Source: JBBDXA01 sp040902585 | Lineage (GTDB): Bacteria; Planctomycetota; Phycisphaerae; Phycisphaerales; Phycisphaeraceae | Assembly (NCBI GenBank): GCA_040902585.1 | Contig: JBBDXA010000106.1 | Coordinates: 1 to 5,213 of the forward strand | Direction: 5' to 3' | DNA length: 5,213 nucleotides | In this document: positions 1 through 5,213 of the stretch, in pieces | Layout: every line of letters starts with the position of its first letter | Position numbering within the stretch: the stretch's first letter is position 1 | Position numbers and translations under genes: made by a program | Notes under the pieces: generated by a model | Database searches by the model: none | What the model was told of the DNA's origin: nothing | The model's input: only the letters and a program-made list of their open reading frames with translations

Positions 1-39
1 GATGACTATCTGTTCTGCGTGCTAAAGGCGGGGGTTTAG
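1..39 (+). CDS. Possible C-terminal tail of an upstream gene (partial)
   Basis: Frame 1 is open from the window edge to a TAG at 37-39 and would end in DDYLFCVLKAGV. Most third codon positions are G or C, as in the neighbouring genes. Twelve codons are too few to identify a family, and a chance open frame of this length is easily possible. If it is real, the gene ends about 170 bases before the MFS gene and could be a separate transcription unit, since a candidate promoter follows it. Confidence 0.2.
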   Translation, partial: DDYLFCVLKAGV

Positions 40-70
40 ATGCGTTTGCCCTGGCGCGTCCTGCAACTTC

Positions 71-99
71 TTGACAAATCCCGACTGGGCAAGTAGTTT
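71..99 (+). promoter_or_regulatory. Candidate sigma-70-type promoter for the MFS transporter gene
   Basis: A perfect -35 hexamer TTGACA lies at 71-76. Seventeen bases later TAGTTT (94-99) could act as a weak -10, matching the consensus TATAAT at three positions. The site is about 110 bases before the MFS start codon, leaving a leader of roughly 100 bases. The -35 match is convincing and the -10 is poor, so an activator may be needed or the site may be fortuitous. Confidence 0.4.
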
Positions 100-104
100 T
101 GCCC
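87..104. promoter_or_regulatory. Inverted repeat overlapping the candidate -10 region
   Basis: GGGCAA (87-92) is exactly complementary to TTGCCC (99-104), with a 6-base spacer. The palindrome covers the proposed -10 element. This is where a repressor operator would sit, or it could form a small hairpin in RNA starting further upstream. No regulator gene is visible in the window, so the operator role is inference. Confidence 0.3.
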
Positions 105-155
105 GACTCTGCGGTCTTCCTGGGACTGCGGACCAGCGCATTGGAGGCGCGCCTA

Positions 156-170
156 TCAGCCGGAGGCTGA
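156..170 (+). other. Short hairpin in the 5' leader of the MFS gene
   Basis: TCAGCC (156-161) pairs perfectly with GGCTGA (165-170) across a GGA loop. Just upstream is a 10-base palindrome, AGGCGCGCCT (145-154). No T-run follows, so it is not a classical terminator. It could be an mRNA-stabilising leader structure or an isolated palindromic repeat unit. Confidence 0.3.
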
Positions 171-196
171 GAACTCTTCTTTCCCGCACTCTAGTC

Positions 197-200
197 GGAG
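197..200 (+). promoter_or_regulatory. Ribosome binding site of the MFS gene
   Basis: GGAG at 197-200 lies seven bases before the ATG at 208. This Shine-Dalgarno core at a good distance supports the chosen start. The start also leaves a short polar N-terminus of about 19 residues before the first membrane helix, as is usual in this superfamily. Confidence 0.65.
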
Positions 201-207
201 ACACCGA

Positions 208-2232
208 ATGACTACCGCGACCGCGCCGGGCCTGTCCCCTGAAAGCAGCGCCAAGGACAAGATTCTGTTCTGGGGCTGCTTCATCGCCTTGGTAACGACG
301 GCTTTCGGCTTCATCGCCCGCATGTTTCTCATCGGCGAGTGGGCGGGCGAGTTCAACCTCGACCCGGCGCAGGCCGGCCGACTCGCAGGCATCGGCATTT
401 GGCCCTTCGCGGTGTCGATCATCGGCTTCAGCCTGATCATCGACAAGATCGGCTACAAGGTCGCCATGGTCATCGCCTTCGCCGGCCACCTCATCTGGGC
501 CGTCATGGGCGTCAGCGCGTTCTTTATCTCCAAAGGCGGCGACAAAGACACCGCCTACGCCATGCTCTACTGGGGCTCGCTCATTCTCGGCCTGGCCAAC
601 GGCACCGTCGAGGCGTTCATCAACCCCGTCGTCGCCACCATGTTCAGCAAGGAAAAGACCAAGTGGCTGAACATTCTCCACGCCGGCTGGCCCGGCGGCC
701 TGGTGCTCGCGGGCATGATCACCATCTTCATGGGCTCGTCCGAGTGGTACATCAAGGTCGGCATCCTCGCCGCCCCCGCCGTCGTCTACTTCCTCATGCT
801 CGTTCCGCTGAAGTTCCCCGTGCAGGAACGCGAAGCGGCAGGCGTGTCGTATAAGGAAATGCTCGGTGAGTTCGGCATCCTCGGCGCGGCCGTGGTCGGC
901 TTCCTCGTCACCCTTCAGCTCATGGACTTCTTCTCCGGCGTGGCCACCTTCAGCACCACCGATGCCACCGGCGCGGTCGTGCTGGCGACCTGGGCCAAGG
1001 GATTATTCGCAGGCATCGGTCTGGCGATCGTGGTGGGCTTCGGTGTGTACACCAAGTCCCTCGGTCGCGGACTGCTGTTCTTCCTCATCCTCATCATGAT
1101 GCCGCTGGCCACGACTGAAATCGGTACCGACGGCTGGATCACCAGCATCATGGAAGGCGTCGCGGAAGGGAAGTTCCATCCGGGCTGGATCCTCGTGGGC
1201 ACCTCGCTGATCATGATGATCCTCCGCTTCTTCGCCGGCCCCATCGTCAACGCCCTCAAACCGCTGCCGCTGCTGGCGCTCAGCGCGGTGCTGGCGATCG
1301 TCGGTCTGTTCCTGCTCTCTTCCGCCGCCGGTGCGATGATCTTCATCGCCGCCCTGCTGTACGGCGTCGGCAAGACCTTCTTCTGGCCGACCATGCTCGG
1401 CGTCGTGTCCGAGCAGACGCCCAAGGGTGGCGCGCTGACCCTCAACGCCATCAGCGGTATCGGCATGCTGGCCGTCGGCGTGCTGGGCTTCCCCTACATC
1501 GGTACGCTCCAGGCCAACAAGAACATCGCAGCCGTCACCGCCGCCGAGGAATCCAAGCAGATTCCCGCTCTCGTCGTCGGCGACAAGCTCACGGTTCTGG
1601 ACGACAAGAGCATCTATCAGATCATCGACTACCAGGCGATCAACGACGCTCAGCTCGGTGAGATTTACTCCGCTTCCCGTTTCTTTCCCGCAATCGCCGG
1701 CCAATACGCCCAGAAGCAGGCCGAGAAAAAGTTCGACAAGAACGGCGACGGCAAGCTCGATGCGGAAGAGCAGAAGGCCATGGACTGGGCACCGAAGAAG
1801 CCGTTCGACAAGAACAGCGACGGCAAGCTGGACGACGCCGAGGCGAAGGCCATGGCTGACAAGCAGGCCGACGACGCCAAGAAGGCGATCTGGGCGTGGG
1901 ATACACGCTGGGATGTGGCGGATAAGGACGGCAAGCGCGACGAGAAGCTCGACGCAGCCGAGCAGGCCCAAATGGAAAAAGATGAAGCGGCCCGCAAGGA
2001 CGCCTGGCTCGCCAAGTTCGACGCGGACAAGAACGGCGACCTCTCTTACGAAGAGTACGCCAAGGCCCGCGCTCTGACCGAAAAGCTGGCCACCGCACGC
2101 ACGCGCAGCACGCAGGGCGCTCTGATGAACATGACCATTTTTCCGATCATCATGCTCGTCGGTTACCTGCTGCTCATCGGCTTCTTCAAGTCCAAGGGCG
2201 GATACAAGCCGCTGGTGCTGGGCGATCATTGA
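208..2232 (+). CDS. MFS transporter with an EF-hand calcium-binding insert before the last helix
   Basis: A 674-residue inner-membrane protein of the Major Facilitator Superfamily; the substrate cannot be told from sequence. Six N-terminal helices are visible (about residues 20-42, 58-79, 85-107, 115-138, 157-176, 182-200). A motif-A-like IIDKIGYK (77-84) follows the second helix, and NGTVEAFINP and LNILHAGWPGG (154-164) look like family motifs. The C-terminal half has eight hydrophobic stretches (222-245, 258-280, 286-302, 326-347, 355-370, 373-397, 412-432, 641-660), giving 14 rather than 12. Residues 433-637 are a hydrophilic insert with EF-hand loops (see separate entry), so the protein is far longer than the usual 400-450 residues. 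With a cytoplasmic N-terminus, the insert would lie on the outer face. The gene has its own likely promoter and ends at a strong terminator, so it appears monocistronic. The MFS call is secure; calcium regulation is inference. Confidence 0.93.
   Translation: MTTATAPGLSPESSAKDKILFWGCFIALVTTAFGFIARMFLIGEWAGEFNLDPAQAGRLAGIGIWPFAVSIIGFSLIIDKIGYKVAMVIAFAGHLIWAVMGVSAFFISKGGDKDTAYAMLYWGSLILGLANGTVEAFINPVVATMFSKEKTKWLNILHAGWPGGLVLAGMITIFMGSSEWYIKVGILAAPAVVYFLMLVPLKFPVQEREAAGVSYKEMLGEFGILGAAVVGFLVTLQLMDFFSGVATFSTTDATGAVVLATWAKGLFAGIGLAIVVGFGVYTKSLGRGLLFFLILIMMPLATTEIGTDGWITSIMEGVAEGKFHPGWILVGTSLIMMILRFFAGPIVNALKPLPLLALSAVLAIVGLFLLSSAAGAMIFIAALLYGVGKTFFWPTMLGVVSEQTPKGGALTLNAISGIGMLAVGVLGFPYIGTLQANKNIAAVTAAEESKQIPALVVGDKLTVLDDKSIYQIIDYQAINDAQLGEIYSASRFFPAIAGQYAQKQAEKKFDKNGDGKLDAEEQKAMDWAPKKPFDKNSDGKLDDAEAKAMADKQADDAKKAIWAWDTRWDVADKDGKRDEKLDAAEQAQMEKDEAARKDAWLAKFDADKNGDLSYEEYAKARALTEKLATARTRSTQGALMNMTIFPIIMLVGYLLLIGFFKSKGGYKPLVLGDH
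1504..2118 (+). other. Hydrophilic insert with four EF-hand-like motifs in the MFS protein
   Basis: This covers residues 433-637, between the last two membrane helices. Three loops match the 12-residue EF-hand pattern D-x-[DNS]-x-[DNS]-G-x-hydrophobic-x-x-x-E: DKNGDGKLDAEE (510-521), DKNSDGKLDDAE (534-545) and DADKNGDLSYEE (605-616). A fourth region (569-585, DVADKDGKRDEKLDAAE) has the same character, but about two extra residues disturb its spacing. Residues 433-505 before the loops are not recognised. Most of the region is Lys, Asp, Glu and Ala rich and probably helical. EF-hand loops bind Ca2+ in known families; binding here is predicted from ligand positions only. Confidence 0.85.
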
Positions 2233-2237
2233 TCGCC
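2221..2237. repeat. Palindrome across the MFS stop codon
   Basis: GGCGATCA (2221-2228) and TGATCGCC (2230-2237) are perfect inverted arms around one central T. The TGA stop is the first part of the right arm. It may be coincidence or a minor 3' structure; the true terminator lies about 35 bases further on. Confidence 0.35.
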
Positions 2238-2272
2238 TCGCCCCAAGCGCATCTGAATGAAGATTGCACACC

Positions 2273-2300
2273 AACCCTCGACCTCGCGTCGAGGGTTTTT
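2273..2300 (+). terminator. Intrinsic terminator after the MFS gene
   Basis: AACCCTCGA (2273-2281) pairs perfectly with TCGAGGGTT (2289-2297) around a 7-base loop, and the T-run TTTTT (2296-2300) is followed by CTTT. This is a textbook rho-independent terminator 40 bases after the stop codon. It separates transcription of the MFS gene from the next gene. Confidence 0.88.
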
Positions 2301-2308
2301 CTTTGTCG

Positions 2309-2332
2309 TCGTAACGCCGCCCCGCGTTACGA
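2309..2332. promoter_or_regulatory. Strong hairpin or operator-like palindrome before the exported-protein gene
   Basis: The 9-base arms TCGTAACGC (2309-2317) and GCGTTACGA (2324-2332) are perfectly complementary around a 6-base loop. They lie nine bases after the terminator T-run and 31 bases before the next ATG. TACGAT (2328-2333) inside the right arm could be a -10 with a weak TTGTCG (2303-2308) as -35, at a long 19-base spacing. If so, the palindrome would be well placed as an operator. It may instead be an RNA structure; neither is proven. Confidence 0.35.
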
Positions 2333-2362
2333 TGATTTGCATCCCATCATGCGAGCCTGATC

Positions 2363-3340
2363 ATGCACACCGTCCTTCTCGTCGCCCTTCTCGTCTCCAC
2401 GATTGTTCCTGCCGCGACCGCACGGGGCGATGAAGCCGCCAACGCCCGCAAGCCTGCCGGCGAAACCGACCTTCGCGCGTGGCTCGAAAACATGATCTGG
2501 CATCATCACTTCACGGATGAGGAAGTAAGAACCGCCACCGGCCTCTCGCTCGAAGAGATCGCGACGGCCAAGGCGAAGTTGAAGATCCGCGATGACACGC
2601 GCCCTGACTTCACGCGCAAGGCGAGTGAGCCGCTGCGCATCGTGCCCTACCCCGGCGGCAGGCACCCGCGCATCGGCTTTCTCGATGGCGCGGTGGACCC
2701 GCAGCGCGAGAGCAAGATCAGCGTATTCACGCCTTGGATTCCCGCCGGCGATGACAAGGATAAGCCGAGCTACGTCGTGATCGATCTGCCTGAAGCCGTG
2801 TGGTCCAACCTCGGCCTGACCTACCTCGCGCACACGCATGTGCCCACCGTCTGGTCGAAGCAGAAGATCGACATGAAACGCCTCGAATGGACGCGCGATA
2901 AAGACGGCAACTTGAGCCTGAGGCGCGAGCTGCCCAACGGCATCGCGTTCATTTCAACAGCGAAGCCGACGAAGGACGCGGTGTTGCTGAAGATGACCCT
3001 GACCAACGGCACGGACAAAACGCTCACCGACCTGCGCGTGCAGATGTGTGTCATGCTCAAGGGCGCGCCGGGCTTTAATCAACTGACCAATGACAACAAG
3101 CTGCTGAGGAAGCCATTCGTCGCGGTGCATGATGACAAGAAGGAGCGATGGATTATTTCGGCGTGGGAGCCGTGTCATCGGCCTTGGGCCAACCCGCCGG
3201 TGCCGTGCCTGCACAGCGATCCGAAATTTCCCGACTTGAAGCCCGGCGAAACCGGCACATTGCACGGCTGGCTGTCGTTCTATGAAGGGAAAGACATTGA
3301 TGCGGAGTTGAAGCGGATCGAGGGTGCTTGGAAGAGGTGA
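2363..3340 (+). CDS. Exported protein of an uncharacterised family
   Basis: A 325-residue protein with an N-terminal signal peptide: hydrophobic residues 4-18 and an A-T-A motif (18-20) that could be the signal peptidase I site. It has no other membrane segment, so it should be periplasmic or secreted. Residues 38-75 (WLENMIWHHHFT, then GLSLEEI) look helical. The middle contains PYPGGRHPRIGFLDGA (95-110), AVWSNLGLTYLAHTHVPTVW (145-164) and alternating strand-like segments around 205-235 that suggest a beta-sandwich. Near the end is EPCHRPW...PCLHSDPKFPD (269-291), with C271, H272, C282 and H284 clustered. I remember similar proteins in planctomycetes and relatives, always without known function, so none is given. 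The Shine-Dalgarno is weak (GAG at 2353-2355), but the signal peptide beginning at this ATG supports the start. The gene follows a terminator and is probably transcribed on its own. Confidence 0.85.
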   Translation: MHTVLLVALLVSTIVPAATARGDEAANARKPAGETDLRAWLENMIWHHHFTDEEVRTATGLSLEEIATAKAKLKIRDDTRPDFTRKASEPLRIVPYPGGRHPRIGFLDGAVDPQRESKISVFTPWIPAGDDKDKPSYVVIDLPEAVWSNLGLTYLAHTHVPTVWSKQKIDMKRLEWTRDKDGNLSLRRELPNGIAFISTAKPTKDAVLLKMTLTNGTDKTLTDLRVQMCVMLKGAPGFNQLTNDNKLLRKPFVAVHDDKKERWIISAWEPCHRPWANPPVPCLHSDPKFPDLKPGETGTLHGWLSFYEGKDIDAELKRIEGAWKR

Positions 3341-3364
3341 GCGATGAAGCGATGGAGCGATGGA
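3341..3364 (+). repeat. Three tandem copies of an 8-base unit after the stop codon
   Basis: GCGATGAA (3341-3348), GCGATGGA (3349-3356) and GCGATGGA (3357-3364) follow the TGA of the exported-protein gene directly. A degenerate fourth unit may begin at 3365. It looks like slippage-type repetition and has no evident function. Confidence 0.6.
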
Positions 3365-3390
3365 ATGATCCAGCCCGTAGGGCGATTGAA

Positions 3391-3415
3391 GGTAGCCACG
3401 GGCGCGAGCCCGTGG
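3391..3415 (+). repeat. Left arm of a perfect 25-bp inverted repeat
   Basis: This arm is the exact reverse complement of 3545-3569. Within it, CCACGGGC (3396-3403) pairs with GCCCGTGG (3408-3415) across GCGA, a GNRA-type tetraloop when read on the + strand. The arm can therefore fold alone or pair with its distant partner. Confidence 0.85.
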
Positions 3416-3424
3416 TAAGGGACC

Positions 3425-3443
3425 GCCAAGGGTGTGAGCCCGT
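3425..3443 (+). repeat. Decayed third copy of the palindromic unit
   Basis: This 19-base stretch matches 3395-3413 with three substitutions (C to A, C to T, C to T). The changes break the internal stem, so it is a degenerated copy that would not fold well. Confidence 0.6.
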
Positions 3444-3544
3444 AAGGGCGATTGAATCAACCGCGTTGAGGGCCACGGTCAAATAAGGGTATCGGGCGAT
3501 CGTTCAATCGCCCTGTCGGGCTCGATGCTCAACGCGCTCGTGTT

Positions 3545-3569
3545 CCACGGGCTCGCGCCCGTGGCTACC
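3545..3569 (-). repeat. Right arm of the 25-bp inverted repeat
   Basis: This is the exact reverse complement of 3391-3415, so the hairpin with the GCGA loop is read on the - strand here. It lies about 50 bases past the stop codon of the NRAMP-like gene and would be in that gene's 3' untranslated RNA. No T-run follows, so termination by the classical mechanism is doubtful. Confidence 0.85.
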
Positions 3570-3616
3570 CTCAAACGCCCTTCGGGCTCAAATCATTCGT
3601 CACCGGCCACCCATCA

Positions 3617-5213
3617 CTACGCCGGCTTCTTCCGCATGAAGTGCACCGCCACGCCCAGCAGCACGAGCAGCCCGATGACGATCAGCGCCACGTCGCGAAT
3701 CTTCAGGCCCGTGCCCTTGAACTCGCCGGTCGCGCTGAGGATCGAAATGGTGGCACCGGTGAGCGCCAGCGCCACCGCCATAAGCATCAGCACGTTCATG
3801 ACCACGCGTTTGCCGCCTCGGGGAATTTCATCGCCGAGAATCTTGCGGCTGTTCATCATGAAGAAGAAAGCGATGTACGCGATGGGCAGCAGGATCATGC
3901 CGAAGTTGCTGGTGGGCACCGCCAGGTAGAACTGCGCCTCCCCGCCGGTCCACAGGTACATGAAGCCCAGCGCACCGCTGATGCCCGGCAGCATGCAGGC
4001 CAGCAGGTACAGCGGCCCGCGCGAAGGTCGGCCGAGCATCTCGCAGATCGTGAAGCCGTTGATCAGCATCAGGATGATGATCGTCGACACCGCCATGCCC
4101 ACCACGCCGATGCCGAAGACATACTGCGACATCTCCTTGCCCGCGACGCTCTCCAGCGAGTTAGCCAGCGCGAAGGCGTCGCGCTGGATCATGGTCGCGG
4201 CGATGGTCTTGTCGCCGAGCGTCAGGTTGTTTCTCGCCTGATCCAGCGCGCCCCGGCCCAGGCCCAGGTTCGGGTCCTTCAGCTCGATCGCGGCGACCGC
4301 TTCCTTCGACTGGGTCTTGAGCATTTCCTCGCGGGCGGTCTTGACCTTGGCGTCATGGGCCTTCTGCTCCTCGGTGAGCTTCTTGAAGGCGTCCTCTTTC
4401 AGCGTGTGAACCAACAGCCCGTCGAGATTTTTCTTGTACGCGCCTTCGAGCTTGACGACGGCCGGCGTTCGCTTCTCGGCGTCGAGCAGGCCGGCCTCGG
4501 GCCTGGCGTGGAACTGGGCGGCGGCGGCGATGACGACGCAGCTTGTCGCCAGCATGAACGGGATGAACAGGCCGGTGGAAAGATCGAACGTCGCCAGCCC
4601 GCGGAAGTCGCGGTTCCATCCCCGCTTGAGCATGGAGAACGGCAGGAGGAAGGTCATGTTGATGCCCACGGCAGTAGCGGCGGCGGCGACCATGCGGTCG
4701 CGCTGCTGGGAGACGATCTGCTCGGTCCAGTAGGCCGCGTCCGTCGAAGCCTGCACGAACGGCGCGAGCACGTGGGACGGGCGGTTGAGCATGCTGGCGT
4801 CGGGCACGAAGCCGGAGAGGATATCGCCCCACGCCAGGCCTTCACTGCTGAGCGACATGGCGACGACGACGGCGAAGAAGCTGATGACGACGACGCCGAC
4901 CATGGCCTTGATGATCCACTCGAATATCTTCACGCCTTTGCCGCCGCGGCTCTGGGCCCAGACCATCACGGCTCCGATGGTGAAGAGGATGGCAATGCCG
5001 ATCCACTTGCCGGTGTCGGTGTCGGGGATGATGCGCAGGTTCTGCTGGAGGGCGGCGGTGCCGAGGGAGAACTGCGGCATGGCCCAGACGAGGTTGGCCA
5101 TAAGGGTGGCGATCGCCCAGCCCCACCCGAGGACGGGGTTGATGTGCTGGTTGATTTGCTGGAACGGGCTCTTCTCGGTGGAGAGGGCGACATAGGCGAT
5201 TGCGCAGAGCATG
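3617..5213 (-). CDS. NRAMP-like metal-ion transporter (5' end beyond the window)
   Basis: The last 531 residues of an inner-membrane transporter resembling the NRAMP (natural resistance-associated macrophage protein) family, which imports divalent metal ions with protons. Positions count from the ATG at 5212-5210, which is probably internal. The first residues are the end of a helix; TM1 with the metal-binding DPG motif is missing, so the gene should continue off the window. Visible helices: about 27-50 (GWGWAIATLMANLVW), 70-88, 97-120, 173-195 (TM6), 209-234 (TM7), 361-386 (TM8), 399-423, 430-452, 468-495 and 504-527. TM7 to TM8 resembles NRAMP except for a charged insert at 235-360. TM6 reads GINMTFLLPFSMLKRGW (183-199) instead of the usual Met-Pro-His signature, so the ion may differ from Mn or Fe. 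The gene converges on the exported-protein gene and ends with TAG at 3619-3617, next to the repeat region. A related APC-fold transporter is the main alternative. Confidence 0.8.
   Translation of the reverse strand, partial: MLCAIAYVALSTEKSPFQQINQHINPVLGWGWAIATLMANLVWAMPQFSLGTAALQQNLRIIPDTDTGKWIGIAILFTIGAVMVWAQSRGGKGVKIFEWIIKAMVGVVVISFFAVVVAMSLSSEGLAWGDILSGFVPDASMLNRPSHVLAPFVQASTDAAYWTEQIVSQQRDRMVAAAATAVGINMTFLLPFSMLKRGWNRDFRGLATFDLSTGLFIPFMLATSCVVIAAAAQFHARPEAGLLDAEKRTPAVVKLEGAYKKNLDGLLVHTLKEDAFKKLTEEQKAHDAKVKTAREEMLKTQSKEAVAAIELKDPNLGLGRGALDQARNNLTLGDKTIAATMIQRDAFALANSLESVAGKEMSQYVFGIGVVGMAVSTIIILMLINGFTICEMLGRPSRGPLYLLACMLPGISGALGFMYLWTGGEAQFYLAVPTSNFGMILLPIAYIAFFFMMNSRKILGDEIPRGGKRVVMNVLMLMAVALALTGATISILSATGEFKGTGLKIRDVALIVIGLLVLLGVAVHFMRKKPA
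4133..4510 (-). other. Charged insert between TM7 and TM8 of the NRAMP-like protein
   Basis: Residues 235-360 are hydrophilic and rich in Lys, Glu and Ala. KEDAFKKLTEEQKAHDAKVK (272-291) and the residues after it suggest a long helix or coiled coil. The end (KTIAATMIQRDAFALANSL, then GKEM) leads into TM8 and resembles the normal NRAMP sequence before that helix, so the added part is mainly about 235-330. In NRAMP topology the TM7-TM8 loop faces outside. No known domain is recognised and there is no EF-hand pattern. Confidence 0.6.

Larger units (their letters stand above)
3371..3590. repeat. REP/BIME-like palindromic repeat region between convergent genes
   Basis: The region is built from two motifs in both orientations. 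Motif A is a hairpin CCACGGGC-GCGA-GCCCGTGG, present at 3396-3415 and inverted at 3545-3564, with a decayed copy at 3425-3443. Motif B is GCCC-(3 or 4 bases)-GGGC followed by GATTGAA, at 3373-3390 and 3438-3456, inverted at 3503-3521, with a decayed inverted copy at 3570-3587. CGCGTTGAG (3462-3470) is also mirrored at 3528-3536. The left half (B, A, decayed A, B) thus faces an inverted right half (B, A, decayed B). This resembles bacterial interspersed mosaic elements made of REP units, which commonly sit between convergent genes and can affect mRNA ends. No RAYT transposase is in the window. I see no protein gene here. Confidence 0.75.

Noticed and set aside
22..681. Open frame of 219 codons on the - strand
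   Set aside because: It overlaps the MFS gene and its leader, is rich in Asp, Glu, Arg and His without fold-like pattern, and is the kind of antisense frame that arises opposite GC-rich codons. It has no recognisable motif.
1003..2274. Long - strand open frame of 423 codons opposite the MFS gene
   Set aside because: Its composition (runs of Asp, Glu, Gln, His and Gly) mirrors the coding strand, and it even runs through the terminator stem. The + strand reading gives membrane helices and EF-hands, so this is a shadow.
2349..2360. Three-codon open frame ATG CGA GCC TGA just before the start of the exported-protein gene
   Set aside because: A minimal leader peptide ending two bases before the next ATG could act in translational control, but so short a frame is expected by chance and nothing else supports it.
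2327..2839. Open frame of 170 codons on the - strand opposite the exported-protein gene
   Set aside because: It has no family resemblance and lies opposite a + frame with a signal peptide and family motifs.
2954..3482. Two overlapping - strand open frames covering the end of the exported-protein gene and the repeats
   Set aside because: They translate the palindromic repeat region into low-complexity Arg, Pro and Ser-rich sequence; neither has a convincing start signal or domain.
3371..3590. CRISPR array
   Set aside because: The repeats are palindromic, alternate in orientation and are irregularly spaced, with no spacers of uniform length and no cas gene in the window.
3525..3929. A + strand open frame of 134 codons over the repeats and the end of the NRAMP-like gene
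   Set aside because: It starts in the repeat region and runs antisense to well-supported membrane helices.

Overview
The window is GC-rich and holds three well-supported protein genes: two on the + strand and a third convergent on the - strand. Strong codon-third-position G/C, the style of all three proteins and the abundance of GC-rich palindromic repeats fit a planctomycete (possibly a Phycisphaerae-like or uncultured lineage). This placement rests on remembered family resemblance, not on a database search.

Region by region: bases 1-207 are a leader with a possible tail of an upstream gene (stop at 37-39), a candidate promoter (TTGACA at 71-76), two small inverted repeats and a good Shine-Dalgarno. 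Bases 208-2232 encode a Major Facilitator Superfamily transporter carrying a roughly 200-residue insert before its last membrane helix; the insert holds three canonical EF-hand calcium-binding loops and one degenerate one. A clear intrinsic terminator (2273-2300) closes that unit. After a strong hairpin (2309-2332), bases 2363-3340 encode an exported protein of a family I recognise only as uncharacterised, with clustered Cys/His residues. Bases 3341-3616, between the convergent gene ends, are a compact REP/BIME-like palindromic region, including a perfect 25-bp inverted pair (3391-3415 and 3545-3569). Bases 3617-5213 (- strand) encode an NRAMP-like metal-ion transporter whose N-terminus lies beyond the window edge. 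It has a charged insert of about 125 residues between TM7 and TM8 and lacks the usual Met-Pro-His signature in TM6.

The genes do not form one operon: a terminator separates the first two, and the third faces them. The common theme is membrane transport and export. Both transporters carry large hydrophilic inserts in a loop predicted to face outside the cytoplasmic membrane; in the MFS protein the insert looks calcium-binding. The most interesting candidate in the window is this EF-hand MFS transporter, possibly gated or stabilised by external calcium. I see no CRISPR array, rRNA, tRNA, transposase or defence system.
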